The notes under the pieces are model-generated. The model had not been told where the DNA came from and searched no databases. It saw nothing but the letters and a program-made list of their open reading frames with translations. The translations under genes were made by a program, and so were the position numbers. Of a stretch of DNA of 51,605 nucleotides, positions 1 to 7,131 are shown one piece after another. Source of the stretch: a virus; the IMG/VR virus record IMGVR_UViG_3300046533_000736, positions 1-51,605 of that record. One strand, given 5' to 3'. Each line of letters opens with the position of its first letter. Position 1 is the stretch's first letter.

Positions 1-116
1 GCCCGCGCTGGCGGTGCACGCCCGAAACGCACGCAGCACGCAGCAAGGCACGACCGAAGTGACAGGGTGTCACTTCGTACCACGTAGTACCCTCAACCAA
101 GAAAGGAATGTGCAAC
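1..116 (+). promoter_or_regulatory. Leader upstream of the MoxR-type ATPase gene
   Basis: No gene is seen in these 116 bases. They hold the first copy of a dispersed palindrome (55-77) and a GAAAGGA ribosome-binding site (101-107) serving the ATG at 117. I see no convincing sigma-70 promoter. The true promoter may lie left of the window, or the palindrome may be part of the control region. Confidence 0.4.
55..77. repeat. Dispersed palindrome, copy 1
   Basis: Perfect inverted repeat CGAAGTGACA-GGG-TGTCACTTCG with 10-base arms and a 3-base spacer, lying in the leader 40 bases before the first gene. The core AAGTGACA-N3-TGTCACTT recurs at 1652 and 5441, and a variant lies at 13027. Its size and symmetry suit a dimeric repressor operator or a small palindromic element. 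Confidence 0.85.
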
Positions 117-1220
117 ATGGATGTGACCGTTTGTAACTACCAAGAAGCTCTCGATTCCACCATCCGCCTGCTGAAGTCGGATGCCGTGGATGCTGTCCTG
201 ATCCAAGGCCCGCCCGGTGTCGGCAAGACCGCGATGAAGGATGCGGTCGCTGCGGCCCTCGCGTACATGCACCTGTTCATGCTCAAGCTGTCGCATCACG
301 ACGTGACTGACGTGGCGGGTATCCCGGTGCCCATTCACGATATCAAGCGCAGCCTGTTCTATCCCTCCGCTGACATGCTGCCGCCGTCCGATCTCACGGG
401 TGGGCTGCTCGTCGTGCTGGACGAGATCGGCGACTGCAACATCGCGCAGCAGAACCTCGCGTGTCAGATGGTGTTCGAGAAGGCCATCCACTCGTACACG
501 TTTCCGCAGGGCACCAAGTTTCTGCTCACCACCAACCGGGTTGGCGATCGCAGCGGTGCCAATCGGATCGTCACCAAGCTGGGCAATCGCTGCGCGGTGC
601 TGACGCTGATCCCGACCGTGGACAACCTGTTCAACTACGGCTCCGCGAATGGCTGGAATCCGGTGCTGCTGGCGTTCCTGAAGATGCACGGTGCGGAGCG
701 GATCAACCCGGAGGACAAGCGGGAGAACGCGCCGACGTATCTCAACTCGTTCGATCCGATGGCTCCGGATCAGATCAACAACCCGGTGTTCTCGTCGAGC
801 CGCAGCTTGGAATTCACGTCCAAGTATCTCAACTACGTGGATGCCAACGAGCCGAACCTTGATCCCGTGGTGCTGATGCGGGATACCGCGACGCTGGTCG
901 GCACGCCGACCGGATCGAAGCTGTCCGCGTTCCGGCGTATCGCGATCCACATGCCCAACCCGGACGACATTGCGAAGAACCCGGACGCGGTGCCGATCCC
1001 GAAGGAGGAGGAAGTGCTGTGGTCCCTCGCGCTGACGATGGTGTCGCGGGCGACGAAGGCGAACGTGGAGAATTTCGCCAAGTACCTGAAGCGTGGTCCG
1101 AAAGAATACTTCGTATTGTTCGGTCGTCAGTGCTTCGACGTGCGCTACCAGCAGACGATGCCTATCTTGAATAAAGTCCTTCAAGATCCGATCCTGAAGT
1201 CGATCCTGCTGGCGCGGTAG
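117..1220 (+). CDS. MoxR-type AAA+ ATPase
   Basis: A 367-residue AAA+ ATPase. Walker A GPPGVGKT starts at residue 31 (K37, T38), Walker B VVLDE ends at D102-E103, and a sensor-1 TTNR follows about 30 residues later. MoxR-family ATPases typically work with a VWA-domain partner to remodel or activate other proteins, and such a partner is encoded at 3046-4284. The ATG at 117 was chosen because GAAAGGA lies 9 bases before it; the in-frame ATG at 108 directly abuts that site. The role in the phage (host takeover, virion maturation or defence) is unknown. Confidence 0.9.
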   Translation: MDVTVCNYQEALDSTIRLLKSDAVDAVLIQGPPGVGKTAMKDAVAAALAYMHLFMLKLSHHDVTDVAGIPVPIHDIKRSLFYPSADMLPPSDLTGGLLVVLDEIGDCNIAQQNLACQMVFEKAIHSYTFPQGTKFLLTTNRVGDRSGANRIVTKLGNRCAVLTLIPTVDNLFNYGSANGWNPVLLAFLKMHGAERINPEDKRENAPTYLNSFDPMAPDQINNPVFSSSRSLEFTSKYLNYVDANEPNLDPVVLMRDTATLVGTPTGSKLSAFRRIAIHMPNPDDIAKNPDAVPIPKEEEVLWSLALTMVSRATKANVENFAKYLKRGPKEYFVLFGRQCFDVRYQQTMPILNKVLQDPILKSILLAR

Positions 1221-1286
1221 TAGCAGGTGTAATGCACGGGGTGCAGGGATGCATCCCGTTTCCCATAAACGAATGCAGAGGAAATC

Positions 1287-1778
1287 ATGCCACACAAGAA
1301 CCGGCAGTTGTCAGCCAACGAAGTCGCCGCACTCGACGTCATCACCAAGCACCCCGGCCTCATGCCGAAGGAAATCGTCACGCATATCGACAACAGCCAG
1401 ATGAGTCAGTCATCGATCTCGGCCTGCACGTCGCGGCTGGTCTGGCTGCGCAAGGTGAACCGAGTCAAGGTGTATGGCTCGCCCGCATTCCGTTATTACC
1501 CGATCAACCACCCGCTGCCGCAGGGACACACGCAATGGAACAACACGCTGGTCAAGGTGGATCGTACGAAGAAGGGCAACGGCGAAGCGCCCATGCCCCC
1601 GAAGCAGGCGATCGACACGCTGACGCGGGATCTGTTCACTGCCGTACCCCCAAGTGACAAAGTGTCACTTCCCAACGTGCTGATCGTGCTGCCGCTGGGC
1701 GAGAAGGAAACCATCACGGTGACGATCGAGCAGGCGCGCACGATCTGGGTGCAGTTGAATTCGATCTTCGGGAAGTAA
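1287..1778 (+). CDS. Winged-helix-like DNA-binding protein
   Basis: 163 residues. The N-terminal 70 residues (LSANEVAALDVITKHPGL..., then a stretch rich in Ser/Gln and a basic strand pair) look like a winged helix-turn-helix domain of the kind found in small transcription regulators. The middle is basic and low in complexity. The C-terminal part (about 125-163) forms a separate strand-helix unit. Palindrome copy 2 lies inside the gene and encodes PSDKVSLP at the junction of the two parts. AGAGGAAATC precedes the ATG. It could regulate the operon through the palindromes, but that is only an inference. Confidence 0.6.
   Translation: MPHKNRQLSANEVAALDVITKHPGLMPKEIVTHIDNSQMSQSSISACTSRLVWLRKVNRVKVYGSPAFRYYPINHPLPQGHTQWNNTLVKVDRTKKGNGEAPMPPKQAIDTLTRDLFTAVPPSDKVSLPNVLIVLPLGEKETITVTIEQARTIWVQLNSIFGK
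1652..1670. repeat. Dispersed palindrome, copy 2 (inside a gene)
   Basis: AAGTGACA-AAG-TGTCACTT, perfect 8-base arms, inside the winged-helix gene. It is read as P-S-D-K-V-S-L, in the same frame as copy 3 inside the HNH gene. Confidence 0.85.
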
Positions 1779-1801
1779 TATCCTTACCATAAAGGAATGA
1801 C

Positions 1802-2659
1802 ATGAACATGAACGACCTGCAACACACGCCCGCAACCCTCCACAATCACGTCGTCGAAGTGCAGTTGACCTGCTCCTTCTCATGGGGCACGGTGACGGAC
1901 ACGATCATCAGCGGCGAGGTGAACACCGCGAAGAATTCCAAGGGCGCGCTGCGCGTGCGCAAGACCCTGCTGCCCGAGGCGAGCGGCGTGCGCGTGAAGG
2001 CCCTGCAGACGGTGCTGGGCGACTTCTATACGTGGCATACGCAGAACACCATGTCCACCCCCACGAAGGGACGCCGCCTTCTTCCTGTGCCGTTCTACAT
2101 GCTGTACATGGAGGAGAAATTCGCCAACGCGAAAGCCGCAGCGGACGAAGCCCTCGAAGATCTGGTCGCGCACTTCGATGCCGACGTGCAGCTTGCGCGC
2201 AACGAATTGCAGGGCGCGTTCAACGCCGACGACTATCCGTCCGCAGAGGAGATCAAGCGGTACTACAACATGGACGTGAAATTCTTCGAGTTGCCGACGA
2301 GTGACAGACTCCTGAGATTATTGGGCGAGAAGGCCGCTGCGGACAACGACGCCTACGTCAGGCAGATGGCGCAGGTCGCGACCGAGGATGCCAAGGCGAA
2401 GCTGCGCAAGGTCGTCGAGTGCATGAACGAACGGCTTGCCAAGCCGGACAACATCTTCCGCGACACGCTGACCGAGAACATGGACGACATGCTGAGTGTC
2501 CTGCCGATGATGAATCTCACCAATGATCCGGCGTTCGATGCGATCATCACGGATGCGAAGCAGACGCTGCAGGGATGGGACCCGAACCAGCTTCGCAAGA
2601 ACCCCGTCGTGCGCTCGCAGGTTGCGAAGGCGGCGGCGGATATCCTGAGTCGGCTATGA
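1802..2659 (+). CDS. DUF3150-like protein, partner of the ATPase/VWA pair
   Basis: 285 residues, mainly helical with charged helices (about 90-260) after a beta-rich N-terminus. I see no catalytic motif. Its size, helical make-up and position between a MoxR ATPase and a VWA protein match DUF3150-type proteins of plasmids and phages, which occur in the same trio. The family call rests on context and general appearance, not on a diagnostic motif. AAAGGA lies 7 bases before the ATG. The stop overlaps the next start (ATGA). Confidence 0.6.
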   Translation: MNMNDLQHTPATLHNHVVEVQLTCSFSWGTVTDTIISGEVNTAKNSKGALRVRKTLLPEASGVRVKALQTVLGDFYTWHTQNTMSTPTKGRRLLPVPFYMLYMEEKFANAKAAADEALEDLVAHFDADVQLARNELQGAFNADDYPSAEEIKRYYNMDVKFFELPTSDRLLRLLGEKAAADNDAYVRQMAQVATEDAKAKLRKVVECMNERLAKPDNIFRDTLTENMDDMLSVLPMMNLTNDPAFDAIITDAKQTLQGWDPNQLRKNPVVRSQVAKAAADILSRL

Positions 2660-2841
2660 GGCAGAAACGCTACCGCTACAAGTACGGCACTCCGGCATGG
2701 GAGAGGGAAGCCAACGCGATGGCGCGCGGCTGGGCACCGAACATCCACGCCTGCAAGAAGTGCGGTTCGCCATGCTTCAACGGCTACTGCTGTCCATACT
2801 GTCAGGACAACAACCCGACCGATCCGCCCGAGGAGAAGTGA
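2656..2841 (+). CDS. Small zinc-ribbon-like protein
   Basis: 61 residues. A basic N-terminus (MRQKRYRYKYG) is followed by a zinc-ribbon-like Cys cluster, CKKCGSPCFNGYCCPYC, and an acidic tail. Two CxxC pairs about ten residues apart fit one structural zinc. It starts on the ATGA that ends the preceding gene and ends on a TGATG that starts the next, so translation is probably coupled. Function unknown. Confidence 0.65.
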   Translation: MRQKRYRYKYGTPAWEREANAMARGWAPNIHACKKCGSPCFNGYCCPYCQDNNPTDPPEEK

Positions 2842-3056
2842 TGCTGCACATGCTGCGGGGTACCAAGACCACCGTCTATCTCACCGACCTGATGCGACGG
2901 GTCGGCGCGATCGACGCCACTCACGCAGTCAACGAACGAGGGGAAACCGTAATCATCTTCACCCTGCACGACAGGCGTACCAAGAAGCAGGTGCTGCGCA
3001 AATCCGCGCAGTTAATCGACGATCGAAACCAAGAAAGGAATCGAGATGGGCATTAG
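2841..3056 (+). CDS. Hypothetical small basic protein
   Basis: 71 residues, basic, with one predicted strand pair (VIIFTLHDRR) and helical ends. No motif is recognised. GAGGAGAAG just upstream inside the previous gene is the ribosome-binding site. The last ten bases overlap the start of the VWA gene. Function unknown. Confidence 0.55.
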   Translation: MLHMLRGTKTTVYLTDLMRRVGAIDATHAVNERGETVIIFTLHDRRTKKQVLRKSAQLIDDRNQERNRDGH

Positions 3057-4284
3057 CAAATTCGAAATCTCCAAAGGCCGCATCGCGTTGCATTGCGGAT
3101 TCATGCTGCCGCTTCTGTCCAAGCTGAAGTGGATCGACACGCCGCATGTGCCGGTCGCCGGTACCAATGGTAAGCAGGCGTATTACAACGGCCAGCACTT
3201 CGAGGATGAACGCACGTTGGGCGAAACGATCTTCATCATCCTGCATGAGATCGGCCACCCGATGTTCGGGCACATGTCGCGGCTCGGCGGAAGGGATAGG
3301 AAACTCGCGAACATCGCGATGGACTACGCGCTCAATCAGCGCATCTGGGAAATGGTGCAGCAGATGCCCGCGCTGAAGGCCGAGTTGCCCAAGGATGCGC
3401 TGATCGATCACGCACGCTGGGGCGACATGAATTGGGAAGCGATCTACGACGTGCTGCGCAAGGAGCAGCCCGAGATCAGCGAACCGGGCGAAGGCGGCAA
3501 CGGTCAGGGTGGCAAGCAGGGGCAGCAGGGCAAGGGCAAGTACAAGATGTTCGACGAGGTGTATCCCGCAGGGCAGACGCTCGACGAGAACGGCAATCCC
3601 GTGGAAGGCAGCGGTACGAGCGACGAGGAAGCGAACACGCTCGACAAGTCGTGGCTGCTCGCCGCGCAGGCTGCGGCGACGATGGCGAAAGCGCGGGGCA
3701 TCCAAGCGGGGATGCTGGAGGAATTCATCAACGACATGATCAAGCCGAACATCGACTGGAAAACCCAGTTACAGGATCTGATCTCGCGGATCGGTCGGGA
3801 CGAATCCTCATGGCGGCGGTTCAACAAGCGGCACATTCATCGTGAGGCATATCTGCCGGGGATGTACTCGGAGCATTGCGGACCGATCGCGTTCATGCTC
3901 GACACGTCGGGCAGCATGAGCAGTGACGAGGGCAAGGCGGCGCTCGGCGCGATGAACGATATCCTTGAGGACGTGAAGCCGGAACGCATCTACTACGGCC
4001 AGTGCGATACGAAGATGCAGGGTGACGTGGAGGAGTTGACGCCGCAGGATCTGCCGCTGGTCGGGATCGAAATGAAGGGACGCGGCGGCACCGACCTGAA
4101 TCCGATCTTCGCGTGGGCGGTCGAGCATCAGCAGGAGATTGACTGCCTGATCGTGCAGACCGACGGGCACATCAGCGAGATCGCGGGTCACAACATCCCG
4201 TACGGGTTGCCGATGATCTGGATCGTGACGACGGACAACGTGACGCATTGCACGTTCGGGCATGTGATTCAGGTAACGCTGTGA
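3046..4284 (+). CDS. VWA-domain metallopeptidase-like protein (DUF2201 type)
   Basis: 412 residues with two recognisable parts. The N-terminal part carries the zinc-peptidase motif HEIGHPMFGH (H67, E68, H71, H76). A Gly/Gln-rich linker follows at about 145-200. The C-terminal von Willebrand A domain has a MIDAS motif DTSGS (D286, S288, S290), a GGTD segment and a later conserved Asp (QTDGH). This matches the DUF2201 metallopeptidase plus VWA-like arrangement. The family partners MoxR ATPases, and one lies at 117-1220. AAGAAAGGA sits 6 bases before the ATG. The target of the complex is unknown. Confidence 0.88.
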   Translation: MGISKFEISKGRIALHCGFMLPLLSKLKWIDTPHVPVAGTNGKQAYYNGQHFEDERTLGETIFIILHEIGHPMFGHMSRLGGRDRKLANIAMDYALNQRIWEMVQQMPALKAELPKDALIDHARWGDMNWEAIYDVLRKEQPEISEPGEGGNGQGGKQGQQGKGKYKMFDEVYPAGQTLDENGNPVEGSGTSDEEANTLDKSWLLAAQAAATMAKARGIQAGMLEEFINDMIKPNIDWKTQLQDLISRIGRDESSWRRFNKRHIHREAYLPGMYSEHCGPIAFMLDTSGSMSSDEGKAALGAMNDILEDVKPERIYYGQCDTKMQGDVEELTPQDLPLVGIEMKGRGGTDLNPIFAWAVEHQQEIDCLIVQTDGHISEIAGHNIPYGLPMIWIVTTDNVTHCTFGHVIQVTL

Positions 4285-4472
4285 TTATCTTTCGGATCAT
4301 GCGACAGATTGGACATAGGGATTGGTTCTTGTTGCTACGCGATCGAACCTACATGTATTCGGGACCGCAGCAATTTCTCTTGCGGGTACTTCGGGAGAAG
4401 CTGCAAGTGGAGAGAGTGAATGAGAACGATCACCATCATCATCCGCAAGGATCGAAAGAGTGGCACGTATGA
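4281..4472 (+). CDS. Array microprotein A
   Basis: 63 residues from the GTG at 4281, which overlaps the previous stop (GTGA), or 57 from the ATG at 4299. The plan is strand (VIIFRIMRQIGHRDWFLLLRD, quoted only in part: basic then W-F-L-L-L-R) followed by a helix (QQFLLRVLREKL). The tail has four consecutive His residues and overlaps the next gene by 53 bases, so the tail may matter little. First member of the tiny-gene array running to 7447. Confidence 0.5.
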   Translation: MIIFRIMRQIGHRDWFLLLRDRTYMYSGPQQFLLRVLREKLQVERVNENDHHHHPQGSKEWHV

Positions 4473-4611
4473 CCTGCACTACAACGACGGCTACGAGGGA
4501 TGGGCGTGGGCCGAACACGTGACAACGCACTTGCGAAAGGATTTGACGCATGCCCTCACCGCAGAGGAAACCGAAGGAGTTGCACGGTACGATTCGCATC
4601 AAGCACTTTGA
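4420..4611 (+). CDS. Array microprotein B
   Basis: 63 residues. A strand TITIIIRKDRK, an aromatic second strand (TYDLHYNDGYEGWAW) and a helix (VTTHLRKDLTHAL) follow the common plan of the array. TGGAGAGA precedes the ATG. The tail overlaps the next gene by 62 bases. Function unknown. Confidence 0.6.
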   Translation: MRTITIIIRKDRKSGTYDLHYNDGYEGWAWAEHVTTHLRKDLTHALTAEETEGVARYDSHQAL

Positions 4612-4960
4612 TGGGTATGGCAGCGAAGGTTTCGCTATTCGGATCAACGATCGAAGATGGTCCGTGCGTATCCATCAGCAGGGTGCAGTACGTACAGTAG
4701 GGAATTGGATCAACTACTGGACGCGCAGCGCAGCGTGGACGAAACTCAACTATGAAGGAAACAAGATGATTCGCGTACTGATCAAGAAGGAACCGCCGTT
4801 CGAATTGCACGTCGTCGTGAATCCCACGGACGCGCTGAACATCGAGAAGATCGAAGCGGACGGGCACTACCACGTGGGCGACTACGATGGCGAGAAGCAG
4901 ATCGACGAAGCCGTTGCGTCCGTCGCCACCTATCTCGAATTGGAGGAGAGCCACACGTGA
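4550..4960 (+). CDS. Array protein C/D, two-module form
   Basis: 136 residues in one frame that look like two array units end to end. Unit C (about 10-72) has GTIRIKHFDG, then EGFAIRIND and RWSVRI strands and a Trp-rich helix-like segment. Unit D begins at the internal Met at 4766 with MIRVLIKKEPPFELHVVVN and ends with a helix (IDEAVASVATYLELEE). AAAGGA lies 8 bases before the ATG at 4550, and GAAGGAAAC precedes the ATG at 4766, so the second unit may also be made alone. Confidence 0.65.
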   Translation: MPSPQRKPKELHGTIRIKHFDGYGSEGFAIRINDRRWSVRIHQQGAVRTVGNWINYWTRSAAWTKLNYEGNKMIRVLIKKEPPFELHVVVNPTDALNIEKIEADGHYHVGDYDGEKQIDEAVASVATYLELEESHT

Positions 4961-5109
4961 ACCTGCCGATCGTCATCCGGCGCTCATTGCCATACAGCAA
5001 GGGGGGCTACATCGTCGTGAGCCTGAGTCCGCTGTGGCGTCCGGACATTGCTGGCGTGCTGACCACGCTGCAGATCATGCTCGAAACGCGAGTAGGGCGG
5101 CGCGCGTGA
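4957..5109 (+). CDS. Array microprotein E
   Basis: 50 residues from a GTG that overlaps the previous stop (GTGA). Strand LPIVIRRS, second strand GGYIVVSLSPLW, then the helix DIAGVLTTLQIMLETRV. It is clearly similar to microprotein G (PIIIRRS ... helix ILTMLRTML). Function unknown. Confidence 0.65.
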   Translation: MNLPIVIRRSLPYSKGGYIVVSLSPLWRPDIAGVLTTLQIMLETRVGRRA

Positions 5110-5255
5110 CCACCTACACCATCACTCGGGTGCCGCCACCCCTGTACGGCGGCGCACCCTTCGCCATTGCCATCGACGGCGTAGGGCTGGGCAACGTGAC
5201 GACACCAGTGGCACTCAACCTGCTGCGGCTGGAGTTGATCCATGCGCTGGGATAA
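5106..5255 (+). CDS. Array microprotein F
   Basis: 49 residues from a GTG overlapping the previous stop (GTGA). Strand TYTITRV, second strand PFAIAIDGVG, then a helix TPVALNLLRLELIHAL. It has the same plan as its neighbours. Function unknown. Confidence 0.6.
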   Translation: MTTYTITRVPPPLYGGAPFAIAIDGVGLGNVTTPVALNLLRLELIHALG

Positions 5256-5412
5256 GCTGAATCCCGACAAGCCGATCATCATCCGGCGTTCCAGCGATTT
5301 CGGCTTCGCCATCTATCTCAATCATCTCAATCCGACCTATCCGCTGTATCGGGAAACCGCGCGGGGAATCCTCACCATGCTGCGCACCATGCTGAAACGG
5401 AGACTCCAATGA
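5242..5412 (+). CDS. Array microprotein G
   Basis: 56 residues. Strand KPIIIRRSSD, second strand GFAIYLNHL, helix ARGILTMLRTMLKRRL. Nearest visible relative of microprotein E, two genes upstream. It overlaps both neighbours: 14 bases with F and 4 bases with the HNH gene. Confidence 0.65.
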   Translation: MRWDKLNPDKPIIIRRSSDFGFAIYLNHLNPTYPLYRETARGILTMLRTMLKRRLQ

Positions 5413-5957
5413 TCAAACCCACCGCGATCATGGCGTCCCCAAGTGACAGTCTGTCACTTCGCGTACCCCTCGCTCGGGGTGGACGCTTCGGCAAATGGAC
5501 GCTGCTCGAACGCGAGGACGAGCGCAAGTGGCTGTGCAGGTGCGACTGCGGCGTCGTCAAGGCCGTGGATCGCAGCAACCTGCGCTCTGGGCGTAGCACG
5601 TCGTGTAATAAAGGAGCATGCCGTACCCCCTCGCGCCCGGCGTCCGCTGAAAGATTCTGGTCACACGTGAACATGACCGGTGGGGCCGGTGCCTGCTGGC
5701 CGTGGGTGGGTGCAGTGGGCAAGAAAGGGTATGGCGTGCTGTCATGGAACGGCTACACGTATTCCGCGCATCGCGTCGCAGCGTGGCTGTCCGGGATCAT
5801 CGAGGATCCCTACGAGCCGAAGAAGCTGTACGGCATCCTGATCGGGCACGAATGCGACAACAAGGTGTGCTGCAATCCTGCACACCTGCGGCGTACGACG
5901 AACGCACAGAACACGAAGGAGACATGGGAACGTATACGAAGGGGCAAAAGCAAATGA
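5409..5957 (+). CDS. HNH endonuclease with N-terminal zinc ribbon
   Basis: 182 residues. Residues about 18-70 form a zinc-ribbon-like module (GKWTLLE, then CRCDCG, then SNLRSGRSTSC), common at the front of phage HNH proteins. The C-terminal HNH_3-type domain shows SAHRVAAWLSG, then GHECDNKVCCNPAHL and an ending with TTNAQN. The last is the usual H-N-H metal and catalytic signature. Such genes are often mobile (homing-type). Here it splits the microprotein array, and palindrome copy 3 lies in its first 20 codons, adding SPSDSLSL ahead of the ribbon. Confidence 0.88.
   Translation: MIKPTAIMASPSDSLSLRVPLARGGRFGKWTLLEREDERKWLCRCDCGVVKAVDRSNLRSGRSTSCNKGACRTPSRPASAERFWSHVNMTGGAGACWPWVGAVGKKGYGVLSWNGYTYSAHRVAAWLSGIIEDPYEPKKLYGILIGHECDNKVCCNPAHLRRTTNAQNTKETWERIRRGKSK
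5441..5459. repeat. Dispersed palindrome, copy 3 (inside the HNH gene)
   Basis: AAGTGACA-GTC-TGTCACTT with perfect 8-base arms, near the 5' end of the HNH gene. It is read as P-S-D-S-L-S-L, the same frame as copy 2. Confidence 0.85.
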
Positions 5958-6148
5958 CGTCGCAACGTCGTCCTGCACGACGCATCAGCATGTGCGTTTG
6001 GGGTGACACGATGCATGCCGTGCACATCACGGTCAAATGGATACCATCCACAATCCAGACGCGGATGAAGGAAGAAGTCGCGTGGTTCTGGACGAGGGAT
6101 GAAATGGTGCCGAAACTACGCCAGCGACTCGAAAGGTATCTGAAATGA
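5954..6148 (+). CDS. Array microprotein H
   Basis: 64 residues. A basic N-terminus, a strand MHAVHITVKWIP and a long C-terminal helix (DEMVPKLRQRLERYL). Starts on the ATGA at the end of the HNH gene. Function unknown. Confidence 0.6.
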   Translation: MTSQRRPARRISMCVWGDTMHAVHITVKWIPSTIQTRMKEEVAWFWTRDEMVPKLRQRLERYLK

Positions 6149-6333
6149 AACTACGATTCTATGGCGTACGCCTGTACACCGATGCGAATACGTATGAGGC
6201 TGTCATCATCGTGCGCAAGCTGAGTGACAGCGGGTATGCGGAGGACGGCATGCGCTCGACGTCGCTGCACTCGATCCTGACGCAGGTGCGGCATCACATC
6301 CAGACGTACCTGCATACCGGCCGGCATCTATGA
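6145..6333 (+). CDS. Array microprotein I
   Basis: 62 residues. Strands KLRFYGVRLY and YEAVIIVRKL, then a helix LHSILTQVRHHIQTYL. ATGA overlap with the gene before and after. Function unknown. Confidence 0.65.
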   Translation: MKLRFYGVRLYTDANTYEAVIIVRKLSDSGYAEDGMRSTSLHSILTQVRHHIQTYLHTGRHL

Positions 6334-6485
6334 AAAAATTCACCTTCCGACATTACTGGGACACGACGGCGTGGCGCATGGTCATCCGTACCGACACGAT
6401 GCCCATACCCGAGTCCAAGCATTACGGTTCGGCGGAAGCAGTTATCGCGATGCTGGCGTACTACATTCGAAGGGTGCAGAAATGA
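6330..6485 (+). CDS. Array microprotein J
   Basis: 51 residues. Strand KKFTFRHYWD, second strand AWRMVIRTD, then a helix SAEAVIAMLAYYIRRVQ. A compact member of the array with coupled start and stop (ATGA at both ends). Confidence 0.65.
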   Translation: MKKFTFRHYWDTTAWRMVIRTDTMPIPESKHYGSAEAVIAMLAYYIRRVQK

Positions 6486-6736
6486 AACCGCCCATCTTCT
6501 GCGCTGCGGTTGGAACCAAGCTGGATGGCACGTTCCACATCTTTGTCCAACGAGCGATGCCGGTACGCAAGGGGTACTACGTGGTCACAACCGATGCAAC
6601 CAACCTATGCAAATGGATGAAAGAATGCTTGACGAAACACATCGATACGCAATGTCGCACCGCAGGGGCAAGCGCAAGTACACCTGCAAGATCATCATCC
6701 GCAGAAGCTGGCTCGCGGGTTTCGAAGCGCGGATGA
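6482..6736 (+). CDS. Array microprotein K with an unusual tail
   Basis: 84 residues. The first 56 follow the array plan: strands IFCAAVG and FHIFVQRAM, then YYVVTTD and a helix LCKWMKECLTKHI. The last 28 are Ser/Ala/Arg-rich and lie over the next gene in another frame. The tail is probably a by-product of the overlap, or the array unit is joined to the next frame by a frameshift. Confidence 0.55.
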   Translation: MKPPIFCAAVGTKLDGTFHIFVQRAMPVRKGYYVVTTDATNLCKWMKECLTKHIDTQCRTAGASASTPARSSSAEAGSRVSKRG

Positions 6737-6804
6737 AAGATGATCAGATCAACGCACTGGAGAAGCTACTACGAAAGGCGAGCGTATGGAAAAACCTGAA
6801 GTGA
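6652..6804 (+). CDS. Array microprotein L
   Basis: 50 residues from the ATG at 6652; upstream in-frame ATGs at 6607, 6613 and 6625 are possible and none has a good ribosome-binding site. Strand YTCKIIIRRSWLAGFEARM, then helix INALEKLLRKASVW. The IIIRRS segment matches microproteins E and G. It overlaps K by 85 bases or more. Confidence 0.5.
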   Translation: MSHRRGKRKYTCKIIIRRSWLAGFEARMKDDQINALEKLLRKASVWKNLK

Positions 6805-6980
6805 TCCAAGCATTGCGCGAAAGAGCCAAGCTGTTCGCGTTCGAGGATAAGTCGATCGGCATCTACGCGGAACACCAAGTCGTAACGCTGCTGCTCACCG
6901 CTGCGACCATGATCGAGGAAAGCCATGCACCGAGTCACGTTCAAGATCTACACCCGGTACAGATCCGACTCGTCCCGTGA
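6786..6980 (+). CDS. Small helical protein M in the array
   Basis: 64 residues, mostly helical (PEVIQALRERAKLFAF and HQVVTLLLTAATMIEE). It lacks the opening basic strand of its neighbours and so may not be a paralogue. The last 19 codons overlap the next gene. Function unknown. Confidence 0.55.
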   Translation: MEKPEVIQALRERAKLFAFEDKSIGIYAEHQVVTLLLTAATMIEESHAPSHVQDLHPVQIRLVP

Positions 6981-7131
6981 GCGCATTGCGCTGGGTGCTG
7001 ATAGCGTCGAGCGGTTCATTGTCGTGCGCCGGGACCCTGATGATTTTTCGGGCTGGGCATCCGCCGACGGTACCTGCGGGCACCTGCGCGATGCGCTGAA
7101 ATTCTACTTTGCCGGGCACCATCCACGATGA
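6925..7131 (+). CDS. Array microprotein N
   Basis: 68 residues. Strand HRVTFKIYTRY, second strand ERFIVVRRDPDD, then Trp/Gly turn and a helix GHLRDALKFYF. GAGGAAAG lies before the ATG. Stop overlaps the next start. Confidence 0.65.
   Translation: MHRVTFKIYTRYRSDSSRERIALGADSVERFIVVRRDPDDFSGWASADGTCGHLRDALKFYFAGHHPR

Noticed and set aside
1246-1257. GGGATGCATCCC palindrome after the MoxR gene
   Set aside because: A 12-base perfect palindrome with no T-run and no other copy seen; may be chance.
93-1295. 400-codon open frame on the minus strand opposite the MoxR gene
   Set aside because: Antisense shadow of a strong AAA+ gene. The product is Arg/His/Val-rich with no family features, typical of the reverse strand of GC-rich coding DNA.
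4440-4460. Run of four His in microprotein A
   Set aside because: It lies in the tail overlapping the next gene; the bases are set by gene B's codons, so it is probably not a metal-binding or tag sequence.
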